Origin: Hondaea fermentalgiana
Lineage: Eukaryota; Sar; Bigyra; Thraustochytrida; Thraustochytriidae
NCBI GenBank assembly: GCA_014084085.1
Contig: NPFB01000049.1
Coordinates: 452,713-490,680, forward strand
Reading direction: 5' to 3'
Length of the DNA: 37,968 bases
Part shown: positions 8,952 to 19,029 of the stretch, one piece after another
How the letters are laid out: each line of letters starts with the position of its first letter
Position numbering within the stretch: position 1 is the first letter of the stretch
Made by a program: the position numbers and the translations under genes
The notes under the pieces: generated by a model
Databases searched by the model: none
Seen by the model: the letters and a program-made list of their open reading frames with translations, nothing else
Told to the model about the DNA's origin: nothing

Positions 8952-11900
8952 ATGGGCCCGACCCAAGACGATGCCCACGAACAAGCCGCCGGCGGCGAGG
9001 CAGACGTGGGCGAAACGGGCGGCATCAAGGTACACGACAGCCCGTTTCCGGGCTCGAGACTCATGATCAGGGAGATGATCCTGGAGAACTTCAAGTCGTA
9101 CGCGGGCGTGAAGCGGATCGGCCCGTTCCACAAGTGCTTTAGCGCTGTCGTGGGCCCTAACGGCAGCGGCAAGTCGAATGTCATCGACGCCATGCTCTTT
9201 GTCTTTGGCAAGCGAGCAAAGAAACTGCGTCTCAACAAGGTCTCAGAGCTCATCCACAACTCGACAGCGCACCCTGACTGCGAGTACGCCAAGGTAACCG
9301 TTTGCTTCCAAAACATCAAGGACCGCGAGTTCCGAGACGAGGACGACGACGAAGGCTTTGATGTCGTACCAGGCTCCCTGCTGGAGGTGAGCCGCGTTGC
9401 CGATCGCAACAACAAGTCCGACTACTACGTGGATGGCAAGAAGAAATCCTTTTCCGAAGTCGCCGAACTCTTGCAAACGCGCGGGATTGATTTACACAAC
9501 AATCGTTTCCTCATCCTTCAGGGCGAAGTCGAACAGATCTCCCTGATGAAGCCCAAGGCGCAGTCTCCTCACGAGGAAGGCCTTCTCGAATACCTCGAGG
9601 AGATTATCGGATCCAACAAGTATCTCGAGGCAATCGAAGAGGCCACCAAGTCCGTCGAGGAGCTCACGCAGTCCCGTACAGAGAAGCTTGGGCGTGTCAA
9701 GGTTGTTGAAAAGGAAAAGGAGAGTCTGGAGGACGCCAAGAACGAGGCCGAGGAGTTTCTCAAAAAGGAGGCCCAGCTCATGCAAAAGCGCAGCATTCTC
9801 ATTCAGGTGAAGTTGGCGCAGGCACGCGAGGCCCAGGCCACACTCTTGGAGAAGCGCGAAAAACTCGCAGCCAGGCTCAAGGAGGAGGAGGAGTCCGCTT
9901 CTGCGGCCACCACGGAGTCCGCTGCGATTGAGGAGGCTGTCGCTGCTTTGCGCGCCGAGCACAAAGAGCTCAGCACCGCTCTCAAGAAAAGCCAAAAAGA
10001 GTTTGCCGAAATGGAGCGCAAGGACATCATGTTCCGCGAAAACCTCAAGGACGCCCAGGCACAGACCAAGGATCTCGAAGCCGCGGTAGCAAAGCTCGAA
10101 AAGGCGCGCAAGAAGCACATTGCCGCTGCCGAAAAGGCCGCGCAGGAGACCGTACCGCAGCTCGAAAAGGCCGCCGCCGACCTGCTCGAGGAACGTAAAG
10201 CCACCGAAGCCAAACTCGAGGCTCTCTTCGAGTCGCTGCAAGGCGAAACGAGCAATCTGCGCGCCGACCTCGAGGCGAAGCAAAAGAATCTCGCTCCGCT
10301 CAGCGAGGAGGTGGCTGCCGCCAAGTCCAAGCTTGACGTGGCCACCACTGAGATCGATTTGCTGCAGGAAGGCACGCGGTCCAACAAGGCGCAGCTTGAA
10401 CAAGCGCGCGAGAGGGTTCAAGAACTTCAAGCCGCCGTGGCCTCGAGGCCGCAGGAAATCAAGCAGGCCGAGACTGACCTGAAAAAGGCAGAGCGCGATC
10501 TTGACGAGACACGTGCTGGTCTCGAAGAGGCATCGCGCAAAGAATCCGACCTCGAGAGCAAGGTCAGCGCGGCCCGGGCCAAGACGGAGGGCGCCAAGGC
10601 CCAGCTCGCCCAGTCGGCGGGTCGCGGCGTGCTCCTGGGCAGCCTGGCCGAGGCAAAGGCCGATAAGCGCAGCCCTATTCATCGCGCCGGCCTTCACGGT
10701 CGCCTCGGCGACTTGGGATCGATTGACCCCAAGTACGATGTTGCCGTCTCAACCGCGTGCGGGGGTCTCGAGTTTCTCGTCACGGATCACACACGCGGTG
10801 CCGAGGCCTGCGTCGAGTTCCTGCGCAAGCGTAACCTTGGTCGCGCTACCTTTGCAATTCTCGAAAAGCTCGAGCATTTGCGCGCCAAGATGGATCGCAA
10901 GATCGAGACGCCCGAGGGCGTGCCACGTCTCTTCGATCTCGTACGCACGCGAGACGATCGTTTTCGGCCTGCCTTCTACTTTGCCATGCGCGACACGCTC
11001 GTAGCTAAAGATCTTGACCAGGCCGTGCGCATCGCGTACAAGGGCAACAAGTGCGTGTGGCGGGTTGTCACACTGCAAGGCCAGGTTATTGACACTTCCG
11101 GTACCATGTCGGGCGGCGGTCGCAAGACCAAGCGGGGCGCCATGAAGCTCGCAAGCGATGCCAGCGAGACCAAGGCCGCGCAGCGCGGCGGGCAAGAGTC
11201 CGAGGAAGGCGAAGACGATGAGATTGGTCTCGTGACCCAGGATAAGGTCGACGAACTCGAGCGCAACACGGAATCCCTCGTAAACGAGCTCAAGGAGGTG
11301 CGCAAGGAAAAGGCGCGGCTCTCTTCGGAGCGCGTGCGGCTCGAAAAGCTCGTGGCGAGATTGGGAGGCATGATTCCCAAGATGCGCCTCGAGATCGACG
11401 AGCTTGCCAAGCAAGAGCAAGTGCTTCACGAGACCATTGCTGATCTCGAACCTCGTTGCGAACTGTCGGCTGAAGATGCCGCTCGTCTCGCCAAGCTGCA
11501 AAAGGAGGCTGGCGCTCTGCAAAAGGCCTACGATAAGGCGCACAAGAAGCTCGCCGCACTCGAAGAAGAGACCTCGGCGCTGCATCAGCAAATCTCCGAC
11601 CTCGGTGGTCCCAAGGAAAAGTCTTTCCGCAAACGACTGGCCGACATCGAAAAGGCTCTGGCAACGAACCGCAAGGCTCTCACCAAGGCAACGAACGAAG
11701 TGAGCTCTTCTGAAGCCAAGGCAGAAAAGGCAGTCAAGGCTATTGAGGAAGCCAAGGCCGAGCAGGAAGCAAATACAACTCGTGTCGCAGAGCTCAAAGC
11801 CGAAGCGAAGGCTGTTGAGGACTCGGCCTTGGTCGTACTTCAGGCCTTTGAGTCCACTAAAACGGACGAGAAGGCCAAGCGTGAAGAGCTCGATGTGCTT

Positions 11901-13166
11901 TTGGCCAAGCTCGCCGAGCACAAGGCCAAGTACAACAAGGTCGAGAAACTGCGCGTTGAGATGCGGGGTCAGCTCTCTCAATACGACGATCATGATATCC
12001 CGCGCCGCCAGGCGTCGCTCGACAAGCTCGAGGCTGATCTCAAGGACCTCCAAGAGCGTTTTGCCGCAATCGCCAAGGAACGCGAGCCTCTTGCGCCCGC
12101 ACCGGCGCAGGCTCAGACGACCGGGGACGCAGATGCTGATGTCATGGATGAAGATGAGGGCGAATCTGAAGGCGATGACGAAAATGTGCAAAAGAAGTCC
12201 AAACATGACGATGATAAAGCCCCTGAAGGTGAACAGCAGAACGATGCCGCCGCCGACGACGACGAGAATGATGATGGTGATGAAGAAGACGGAGACGAAG
12301 ACGAGGAAGCAACAGCAGAAGCGGCTTCGCCCAGCTTGACCATGCAGATCCTGTCCCCGGAGCAGCTGGCAGATCTTGACATGGATCGTTTGGCTGTCGA
12401 AATCGACGCACTCATGTCTGATGTGGCGAACCTGAAAAAGGTTGTGAATCTCAGCGCGATCCAGGAGTACCGGGCTCGCGAGACCGAGTACAACTCGCGC
12501 GTGAATGATCTTGATGCGGCCACGAAGGAGCGCGATGGGGCGCGTGAGGCGTGCGAGGTGCTCCGCAAGAAGCGCCTTACAGAGTTCATGGCTGGATTCT
12601 CGCAGATTACGCTCAAGCTCAAGGAAATGTACCAAATGATTACCCTCGGTGGAGACGCCGAGCTGGAGCTCGTGGACAGCTGCGACCCATTTTCCGAGGG
12701 TCTTGAACTCAGCGTACGTCCTCCCAAGAAGTCGTGGAAGGTTACAGCAAACCTGAGCGGCGGTGAAAAGACGCTCAGCTCGCTGGCGCTCGTCTTTGCG
12801 CTTCACCACTACAAACCGACCCCTCTGTACGTCATGGATGAGATTGACGCTGCTCTGGACTTCAAGAACGTTTCCATCATTGGTAACTACATCAAGGAGC
12901 GCACTCGCAATGCGCAATTCATTGTCATTTCACTGCGCAACAACATGTTCGAGCTCGCAGACCGCCTGGTGGGCATCTACAAGACGCACGACGCCACAAA
13001 GTCGATCACCATTAATCCGGCCAAGATCGTGCGTGCCGCCAAGCTAGCTGCAGCCGAGGCGCAGCAAAAGAAGCAACAACAGCGCAAGGCAAATGGCAAG
13101 GGAAGCGGTCCTGCTCTCGAGGACCGCCCTCCGTTGGCGGTTGTCGAGACGAATACCCAGCAGTAG
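8952..13166 (+). CDS. SMC4: Condensin subunit SMC4 (CAP-C)
   Basis: 1,404-aa SMC ATPase, partner of SMC2 in condensin, which loops and compacts mitotic chromosomes. Seen in order: N-terminal head with Walker A GPNGSGKS (68-75) and the SMC4-type stretch DAMLFVFGKRAKKLRLNKVS; a coiled coil (about 250-560); a hinge around GLHGRLGDLGSIDPKYDVAV with a conserved GGLEF; the TMSGGG segment; the returning coiled coil; the C-terminal head with signature LSGGEKTLSS (1268-1277) and Walker B VMDEIDAALD (D1296, E1297). The YAGVKRIGPFHKCFSAVVGP wording separates it from SMC1-3. Odd: an acidic Asp/Glu-rich insert (about 1060-1123) breaks the distal coiled coil near the C-terminal head. The length is normal for SMC4. 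The ATG follows GCGAAG; the ORF has no intron. Confidence 0.96.
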   Translation: MGPTQDDAHEQAAGGEADVGETGGIKVHDSPFPGSRLMIREMILENFKSYAGVKRIGPFHKCFSAVVGPNGSGKSNVIDAMLFVFGKRAKKLRLNKVSELIHNSTAHPDCEYAKVTVCFQNIKDREFRDEDDDEGFDVVPGSLLEVSRVADRNNKSDYYVDGKKKSFSEVAELLQTRGIDLHNNRFLILQGEVEQISLMKPKAQSPHEEGLLEYLEEIIGSNKYLEAIEEATKSVEELTQSRTEKLGRVKVVEKEKESLEDAKNEAEEFLKKEAQLMQKRSILIQVKLAQAREAQATLLEKREKLAARLKEEEESASAATTESAAIEEAVAALRAEHKELSTALKKSQKEFAEMERKDIMFRENLKDAQAQTKDLEAAVAKLEKARKKHIAAAEKAAQETVPQLEKAAADLLEERKATEAKLEALFESLQGETSNLRADLEAKQKNLAPLSEEVAAAKSKLDVATTEIDLLQEGTRSNKAQLEQARERVQELQAAVASRPQEIKQAETDLKKAERDLDETRAGLEEASRKESDLESKVSAARAKTEGAKAQLAQSAGRGVLLGSLAEAKADKRSPIHRAGLHGRLGDLGSIDPKYDVAVSTACGGLEFLVTDHTRGAEACVEFLRKRNLGRATFAILEKLEHLRAKMDRKIETPEGVPRLFDLVRTRDDRFRPAFYFAMRDTLVAKDLDQAVRIAYKGNKCVWRVVTLQGQVIDTSGTMSGGGRKTKRGAMKLASDASETKAAQRGGQESEEGEDDEIGLVTQDKVDELERNTESLVNELKEVRKEKARLSSERVRLEKLVARLGGMIPKMRLEIDELAKQEQVLHETIADLEPRCELSAEDAARLAKLQKEAGALQKAYDKAHKKLAALEEETSALHQQISDLGGPKEKSFRKRLADIEKALATNRKALTKATNEVSSSEAKAEKAVKAIEEAKAEQEANTTRVAELKAEAKAVEDSALVVLQAFESTKTDEKAKREELDVLLAKLAEHKAKYNKVEKLRVEMRGQLSQYDDHDIPRRQASLDKLEADLKDLQERFAAIAKEREPLAPAPAQAQTTGDADADVMDEDEGESEGDDENVQKKSKHDDDKAPEGEQQNDAAADDDENDDGDEEDGDEDEEATAEAASPSLTMQILSPEQLADLDMDRLAVEIDALMSDVANLKKVVNLSAIQEYRARETEYNSRVNDLDAATKERDGAREACEVLRKKRLTEFMAGFSQITLKLKEMYQMITLGGDAELELVDSCDPFSEGLELSVRPPKKSWKVTANLSGGEKTLSSLALVFALHHYKPTPLYVMDEIDAALDFKNVSIIGNYIKERTRNAQFIVISLRNNMFELADRLVGIYKTHDATKSITINPAKIVRAAKLAAAEAQQKKQQQRKANGKGSGPALEDRPPLAVVETNTQQ

Positions 13167-13402
13167 TCATCGAAGCGACGCGCTTTTCGCGAATACCTTG
13201 CACTGAACGGCCCCGGACATCACTCTCGAGATACAAGCACAATGATATTTCTTTTTCACTCCAAATCGAATCTTATGAGTCATGGGGCGGGAAAGTATGG
13301 CTTTCCTTTTTTGGAAAAAGGACTTGGGGTAACAAGAGATTGCGTCTTTGGTGTCTGTTTCTTGATGCGTGCGCCAGGAAAGATATTCTTCAATTTGTTT
13401 TT

Positions 13403-14488
13403 TCACTTGAACGAAAAGAACCAGCTTGAAAAGCCTAGAGCCCGGGATCGCACACCGTTTGGTGGCCCGTAGAGGATGATGGGCACGCTCACAATCATGT
13501 CTGGCTTTTGAGCATAATTAGTATGCACGACAACACGAATGTTATGTTCAATAAAGGTGTTGCGTCCAAGGTTTGTTGTCACGGTAGGCCGCGCAAAGTT
13601 GATTGGTATCGAGATCGAGTCCGTGACAGATTCGCCATGACCCTTTGAGAATTCGTGATGCTCTGTGGGACCTTGTGACCGGTCCATACTGATAATCGTT
13701 CCGACCGAGCTGACATGCTGGACTTCACAGAGTGAGCAAGTGAGGCCACGAATCCCATAATTGGAATCGTTTGAGATGTCCACATCGATCTTGGCCGTCT
13801 CACCCGCCGCAAAAGCGTTATGCTCAAGTTTCACTTGAACGCTGAGACTTCCGTCACCATCTCCAATGATGCAAGATCGCCAGTTGCCAAAGTTCTTGAT
13901 GTCGGTCTGGTCCACAGAGGTGATGTTTGCCGGGGCCACGGTGTTCACAAGAAAGATCTCATCCTGGCACGGCTTGGTCGATCCATCTTTAAAATTCACT
14001 GTCGCGCAAATCATGTTCTTCACCTCAATGCGGGCGCGACGACTTGGATCAGGCGCCACAGAGGGAACTGCGTCAGATGGGATTTGGAATGTGAACGACC
14101 CGCCATCGGCAGCGACGGTCTTTTTGTCCAGCGTGGCTGTGCGGCTCACGATCTTCACAGCGGCGCTTACACTGATGGGTGCGAGCAAACCGATGGAGAC
14201 AACGACGCGGACAAGGCTGACGTCGATACTCTTTACGAGCTCGAGGCTCGAAGATGGGTTCTCGTCGTCCGGCGTGATTTCGATGGAACCATTGAGCACG
14301 TCGCCGCAATTGACCTCGTGCGCTCCTAGCTTAATCACAGCCGGGGCCATTTCGCTCTGCACATTCTTGGCCGAGTTCTCGCCTTCGGTGTCGCGCGAAA
14401 GCGGTCCGCGGGAGGTCGAGCTGGCGTAAGACGTGCGAGAAACGAGGACCCGAGTTTGAGACTGCGACTTTGATGTCACAGCGCCCAT
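13403..14488 (-). CDS. Arrestin-fold (ARRDC-like) protein, probably N-myristoylated
   Basis: 361-aa arrestin-like protein, likely an adaptor linking membrane cargo to endocytosis or ubiquitination. Seen: an N-terminal beta-rich half (about 50-210, NGSIEITPDDE, RIEVKNMICATVNF) and an arrestin C-terminal half (about 215-345) with LEHNAFAAGETAKIDVDISN and the closing strand MIVSVPIILYGPP. The N-terminus MGAVTSKS fits the N-myristoylation rule (Gly2, Ser6), which suggests membrane attachment; that is inference. There is no PPxY motif for Nedd4-type ligases. The start at 14488 has good context (AAGAAGATGG). It converges with SMC4 only 236 bases away. ARRDC and visual/beta-arrestin cannot be separated here. 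Confidence 0.82.
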   Translation of the reverse strand: MGAVTSKSQSQTRVLVSRTSYASSTSRGPLSRDTEGENSAKNVQSEMAPAVIKLGAHEVNCGDVLNGSIEITPDDENPSSSLELVKSIDVSLVRVVVSIGLLAPISVSAAVKIVSRTATLDKKTVAADGGSFTFQIPSDAVPSVAPDPSRRARIEVKNMICATVNFKDGSTKPCQDEIFLVNTVAPANITSVDQTDIKNFGNWRSCIIGDGDGSLSVQVKLEHNAFAAGETAKIDVDISNDSNYGIRGLTCSLCEVQHVSSVGTIISMDRSQGPTEHHEFSKGHGESVTDSISIPINFARPTVTTNLGRNTFIEHNIRVVVHTNYAQKPDMIVSVPIILYGPPNGVRSRALGFSSWFFSFK

Positions 14489-14932
14489 CTTCTTGACTTT
14501 TACCGTCCTTGCTCAGGGACGCGATCAGAGGCGACGATCTTGACGACAGAGGATGGTCGGGGGGGAGGGGCTTCGAGGGGTTACACACAGCGTAGACCCG
14601 TGGTCCGATTCACAACGCGACGCGACACGACGCGACGCGACACGACGCGTCTTGTTCCGAATTTGCCGCCGCGGCCGCTATTTGATAGTCCTGGTACTTC
14701 TGCGTGCACGTGCTGGAAACTCATTTCCACTTGAAAGAGAACAAGGGTAGCCGCCAAGAAAGAACGTTACAGTTAAAATGAACGGCGCCTGATTGCAAGA
14801 ACTGAACTTTGAAGTTCGAAGATCGATAATCCACGAATAAGTGATGAGGGAGGCTCGAGCAAGAGAGCAAGAGGGACTTGTGAGCTAGTTATGCAGCGAC
14901 ATCAAAAAGGAAAGAGTCAGTAGTAATTACCT
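14489..14932. promoter_or_regulatory. 5' region of the arrestin-like gene with CGCGA/CACGA repeat
   Basis: 444 bases between the arrestin start and the Rpt1 stop. They hold a pentamer-based tandem repeat at 14616-14649: a 15-base unit (CGCGACGCGACACGA) twice, plus a partial copy. The rest is the presumed arrestin promoter and Rpt1 3' UTR. No gene is seen. Confidence 0.5.
14616..14649. repeat. CGCGA/CACGA pentamer repeat
   Basis: A 15-base unit of three pentamers (CGCGA CGCGA CACGA) occurs twice in tandem, plus a partial third copy, in the arrestin-like 5' region. Confidence 0.85.
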
Positions 14933-16315
14933 TTAGTTGTAAACCATGTACTTTGCGGTGGAGGAGAACTTTTGGTATCCCTTGATGACCTTGTTGATGG
15001 CGTCAAGAAGATCCTTCTCCGTGACAACCTTGCGCCTGGCGCGAATAGCAAACATGCCGGCCTCGGTGGTGACGGAGCGGAGCTCTGCGCCAGTGGTGTT
15101 GGGCGTGAGGCGGGCGAGGAGCTCGAAGCGAATGCCCTTTTCTACACTCATGGACTTGGTGTGGATGCGCAGAATGTGCGCACGACCCTCAAGGTCAGGG
15201 AGACCAAACTCGACTTTGCGGTCAAGGCGACCGGGACGCATGAGCGCGGGATCGAGCGTGTCGGGTCTGTTTGTAGCCATGAGAACCTTGATGTTGCCAC
15301 GGGCGCTGAAGCCGTCGAGCTGTGTGACGATCTCAAGCATTGTTCGGTTCACTTCGGTGTCGTTGGAGCTGTCGCCACCTTCGCGTGAGCCGCCGATGGC
15401 GTCAATCTCATCAAAAAAGATAATGGCGGCCTTTTTCGATCGCGCCATCTGAAAGAGCTCGCGCACGAGCCGCGCGCCCTCTCCGACGTACTTTTGGACA
15501 AGCTCGCTACCAATGACGCGAATGAACGTGGCGTCCGTGCCGTTGGCGCAGGCACGAGCCGAGAGTGTCTTGCCGGTACCCGGGGGACCGTAGAGAAGAA
15601 TGCCCTTGGGCGGGTCGATGCCGAGCTGCGTGAAGCGCTCCGGGTGCAAGAGAGGAAGCTCGAGGACCTCGCGGAGCTTCTCGAGGCCCTCCTTGGCACC
15701 ACCGACGTCGTCGTAAGTCACATTGGGTTTGTCCTCGACAGTCATGAGCGAGACCGAGGGATCGATCCGAGGTGGGAGCGGGATCTTGATCGAGTACTTG
15801 CTTCTGTCGACACCGACGCGCATACCCTCTTCCACGTCAGTGGGGGACACCTTTTCGTCGAGAGCGACCACGAACTTTGCGATTTGCTTGATGGACACCA
15901 CATACTTGGCCTCGTCTGTGTCAGCGTCAATGATCTTGGTGCAACGCGCCACCTGGAGCGGCTGCTCCTCCTGCATCATTTGCTTGTCGGAGACAAGATC
16001 CCACAGACTGGGAGGCGCAAGACCCGTATCGGACTCTTTGACGCCAGCGAGCTCGTTTACGCGCTTAAGGGTAGTCTCCACTGCCTTTTCGGCCTCCTTG
16101 ATGGCCAAGGTGTAGGCGCCGAGACCGTAGCTCTTGAGGAGCGCAATGTCGCCCGCATCGAGGGCAGCATTCATCTTTTCCTCCTTTTCATCCTCGTCCT
16201 TTTCCTCTTTCTTCTCCTCCGTGTCGCCTTCCTCCTTCTTGCGCTTATCCTTGTCCTCCTTGCGGGCGGCCTTGGGCGACTTGCCCCTTTTGGATTCCTT
16301 TTCCTTGCGCGCCAT
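14933..16315 (-). CDS. RPT1: 26S proteasome regulatory ATPase Rpt1 (PSMC2)
   Basis: 460-aa AAA+ ATPase of the 19S base ring, which unfolds ubiquitinated proteins into the 20S core. Seen: a Lys/Glu-rich N-terminus (about 1-48), then [14 protein letters not shown], the coiled-coil region, [14 protein letters not shown] and [12 protein letters not shown], all characteristic of Rpt1 and not of Rpt2-6; the OB domain; Walker A GPPGTGKT (243-250); Walker B FFDEID (D302/E303); sensor-1 region [11 protein letters not shown]; arginine fingers RPGRLDR; and a C-terminus ending KYMVYN. As in other Rpt1 proteins, the tail lacks a clean HbYX motif. The charged N-terminal extension looks longer than in animal orthologs. 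The stop is TAA and no intron is visible. Confidence 0.96.
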   Translation of the reverse strand: MARKEKESKRGKSPKAARKEDKDKRKKEEGDTEEKKEEKDEDEKEEKMNAALDAGDIALLKSYGLGAYTLAIKEAEKAVETTLKRVNELAGVKESDTGLAPPSLWDLVSDKQMMQEEQPLQVARCTKIIDADTDEAKYVVSIKQIAKFVVALDEKVSPTDVEEGMRVGVDRSKYSIKIPLPPRIDPSVSLMTVEDKPNVTYDDVGGAKEGLEKLREVLELPLLHPERFTQLGIDPPKGILLYGPPGTGKTLSARACANGTDATFIRVIGSELVQKYVGEGARLVRELFQMARSKKAAIIFFDEIDAIGGSREGGDSSNDTEVNRTMLEIVTQLDGFSARGNIKVLMATNRPDTLDPALMRPGRLDRKVEFGLPDLEGRAHILRIHTKSMSVEKGIRFELLARLTPNTTGAELRSVTTEAGMFAIRARRKVVTEKDLLDAINKVIKGYQKFSSTAKYMVYN

Positions 16316-17019
16316 CTTGACGACGCGTGAAGACCTTCGCTACGATTTGCGGCAGCGGAGACGCACAGGCGCGAACGCACGTCCGGGCGAGCGTACGTGC
16401 GGGCCTCGGCGTCGCCGACGTCGGGGTCGGGGTCCGAGTCTCTCCCCCTCTTCAACGTGGCCGAGCCGCCAAGGCGAGCAACCGCCTCGCCTCGATGGAC
16501 CTGCCTCCGCGAGCTGTCGCTCCGCGAGCTCCGCGCGCTCGCGAGCAGCGCGTCCGCAGACGCGCGCCGGGCTGTGCTCCTCGCAGACGCCGCCGCGCCA
16601 GCCGCTCGCCGCCTCCGCGCGGGCTCCGCGCGCGTCTCGAGTCTCGGCTTTGTTTTGGCTCCCGCTCGGACGAGCGCAAAGAAAGATGACCCGGAGAAGC
16701 TTCACTGCTGGGTGCAGGCAGAGCGCCGCGCGGAGAGGACGCAAGGAGAGGCGGCGGGACGGGAGCATGGGGGGCTGGGCGGGCGGGCGAGCGCGAGCGG
16801 AAGGGACTGCACGCGAGAAGCGGAGCTGGGCTGGAGCCTGAAGCCTGGGAGACTGAGGGGAAGGAGGGGTTGGCGAAAGCTCGTGATGATTTTTTTACTT
16901 AGTGTTCATTGCAATGGGAAGCTTGTGTGCTGCCTTGCGTGCTAGATTTCATTGACACGCATGACCTGAAAACCATCGCGGTGTATCTGCTTGCAGAGGT
17001 CATTTGTTGTATATATGTA

Positions 17020-17058
<39 letters not shown>

Positions 17059-17065
17059 TTGGGTT
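16316..17065. promoter_or_regulatory. Region upstream of Rpt1, with (GGCT)n microsatellite
   Basis: 750 bases between the Rpt1 start and the stop of the Kv channel. The first 500 bases are GC-rich and should contain the Rpt1 promoter. An uninterrupted (GGCT)n tract of about nine units lies at 17021-17058, just after the Kv stop codon. No gene is recognised. Confidence 0.5.
17021..17058. repeat. (GGCT)n microsatellite
   Basis: About nine perfect tetranucleotide units. It falls in the 3' region of the Kv gene, or inside a possible further intron (see the Kv channel). Confidence 0.9.
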
Positions 17066-18464
17066 TTACCTGGCAGCAGGATGAGCAACATCCTCGGAAG
17101 ATATTTTGGAGAAACGACGAGCTGTCACGCGACGCAAGTCGCGTTGACGTGATGCATGCGCCACCCTGACGAGTTCCTGCAGCTCAATTGTCATCTCTTC
17201 GCGAGCAGTGTCCGCAAGCTGCTCAACTTCACGAAGAAAATCTTGCGAGGCGCGCTTGACGAGATCTGCCACCTCGGCCTGCATGGACTCAAGGCCTGAA
17301 CGGCGTTCTTTAAAGTGGTTCCGGAGCAGATTTGCGCGATGGCGAGCTGTCGCGCGCTGCTTTTTTAGCTTCTCATACTCTACAGAAAAGTTCGTGCTAA
17401 TAACTGTGATGGGGACAGCGAGCCTTAGAATTGACAATTTTCCGCACATGGATTCGTCAGTTCACACACTCACAGCGCAGGTTGGCAATGCAAAGTCAGC
17501 GTGCGTCACGATCACTTGCATGACTTTAAAAAAGAAAAGAAAGAAAGAAAGAAAGAAAAGGGGTGGAAACTTACACGAGAATTCCGGCTAGACTCGTCAC
17601 AGTGGCGAGTAGCTTGCCGCCCGGGGTGATGGGATACACATCGCCATAGCCGACAGTAGTCATAGTGACAAGACACCACCAAAAGGTGGCGGGAATACTT
17701 TGAAATGGGCTTTCTGATCCATCAGACCGAAGGTACACGCCACGGTCGAGATCAAAGTCCCCTCTCTCGAGGAAAAACATTCCGCTCGAGAAGAAGACAC
17801 AGCCGACCATCATGACAAAGAGCAACATAGTGAGCGGCTGCGTACTATTTTGCATGGCGACCACAAAGATGCGAATCCATGACAAATAGCGAGATATTTT
17901 GAAGACACGGAAGACGCGGACAAGACGCACCACGCGAAAGACAGCGGCGTCTCCAGGAAGCAAAAGATACGAGGCAGCGCGCTCCAAGTAAAAGGGCACG
18001 ATTGCAATAAGGTCCACGAAATTTAGAAAATCCCGTAGAAAGGCCGACTTGCTTGGGCACGTAAAGAGACGCAGCACGTACTCTGACGTGAATATGACAA
18101 CGCAGCAAAACTCGATGCGGTCCCAAATTGTTTCCTCGTCGCCTTGACTTTCCTCGTAGAATCGTGGCAGTGACTCGACGCAAAAGACGACCACACTAAA
18201 AGTGATGAGACCCATGAGAGCTACGGAGTAGCATTGCGCCGCTTTGCTTGAGCTCGGATCGTCGAGAAATCTCCAAATGTGCCCAGCGCATGATATCTTG
18301 GCGAGCTCATCGTCCTCGATTGAAGGGACCTTGCTCAAAGCACTTGCGTCCGTGTCTTCTCGCACAAAGGCTCCATTCTCGAGTGGCGCTTCAAGGCTCC
18401 CGCTTTGCCGAGGAGCTGGGGCGATGCGGGCCGACGACAAGGATCCGGACGTTGACGACACCAT
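17066..18464 (-). CDS. Voltage-gated potassium channel (Kv/Shaker type), two exons
   Basis: CDS = complement(join(17066..17423,17575..18464)), 415 aa; each subunit forms a quarter of a tetrameric plasma-membrane K+ channel. Seen: S1 (about 79-98), S2 (117-137), S3 (143-161), S4 with charge every third residue (R177, R180, R183, R186, K189, R192), S5 (210-232), pore loop with TTVGYGD (filter TVGYGD 270-275) and S6. The intron interrupts S6. Splicing at CTCGT|GTAAGT and CTAAG|GCTC restores GILV+LAVPITVISTNF, the expected S6 sequence; without splicing a TAA ends the protein inside S6. The C-terminus is a cytosolic helical/coiled-coil tail. No T1 tetramerisation domain fits in the 78-residue N-terminus. 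The end carries a donor-like CCAG|GTAAAA at the stop codon, so a further 3' exon cannot be excluded. Confidence 0.9.
17424..17574 (-). other. Spliceosomal intron of the Kv channel gene
   Basis: 151-nt intron on the minus strand with donor GTAAGTTTCC and acceptor ending TCAATTCTAAG. It contains a GAAA-type repeat near 17531-17558. The joined exons continue the S6 helix in frame, which is strong evidence for the boundaries. Confidence 0.9.
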
Positions 18465-19029
18465 TGGCGCGTCCTCCTAAACGCGCTTCCGGTGCGGCAG
18501 CAGCGGCGCCAGCACCACGAGCAGGAGCGAATAGGCCTCGCAGCGACGGCGCTACGTGCCGTCTTGATTCTGGCCCAGACTTTCTCCCTTTCTTCAACCA
18601 CAAGCTCAAGAGGGAGTACTTGAGCACTTGGGAATTACGCATTCTACAGACATGTGTCCGTTGAAAAGGACACAAATAGACTGTCCCCTGTCGTGACCAG
18701 AGAGCGGGGATTGAGAGTTTGGATTGTATTGACACTGCAGTGAGATTAATGATGGACCCCGCCGGGCAAGGTAGGCTAGAGAGAGGAGAATGATTCATTT
18801 CTCATACGTTCATGCATTTAAACTTCTGTAACAAAACCAGGGGCTCTCTCGGGCGGCCTAGCACTGCATGGCATGTGCGTCCCCGAGCGCCTGCTGCTGC
18901 GGTCAGTGGAATTTTGGGGGGTATATATTGATCGAGTGGTGCAGGTGGTGGTGGGTGGAAAGGTGGTAAGATTGAAAGTGATGTGGGTGGCGGAAGGAAG
19001 ACATTGAAGCCAGACGAAACAACTCTGAC
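18465..19029. promoter_or_regulatory. Intergenic region, Kv promoter / kinesin-5 3' end
   Basis: 565 bases holding the Kv channel promoter and the kinesin-5 3' UTR (both on the minus strand). A G/T-rich run (GGTGGTGGTGGGTGG type) lies near 18940-18970. No gene is recognised. Confidence 0.5.

Noticed and set aside
9492..10697. Minus-strand open frame of about 400 codons within SMC4
   Set aside because: Also an antisense shadow; the sense frame is a clear SMC coiled coil.
10749..12917. Minus-strand open frame of 722 codons within SMC4
   Set aside because: It is the antisense shadow of SMC4, caused by codon bias that avoids stops on the other strand. Its translation is Leu/Arg-rich with no domain.
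14933..16315. Assignment of the proteasome ATPase as Rpt2 (PSMC1)
   Set aside because: The N-terminal half ([30 protein letters not shown]) and the KYMVYN end match Rpt1/PSMC2, not Rpt2.
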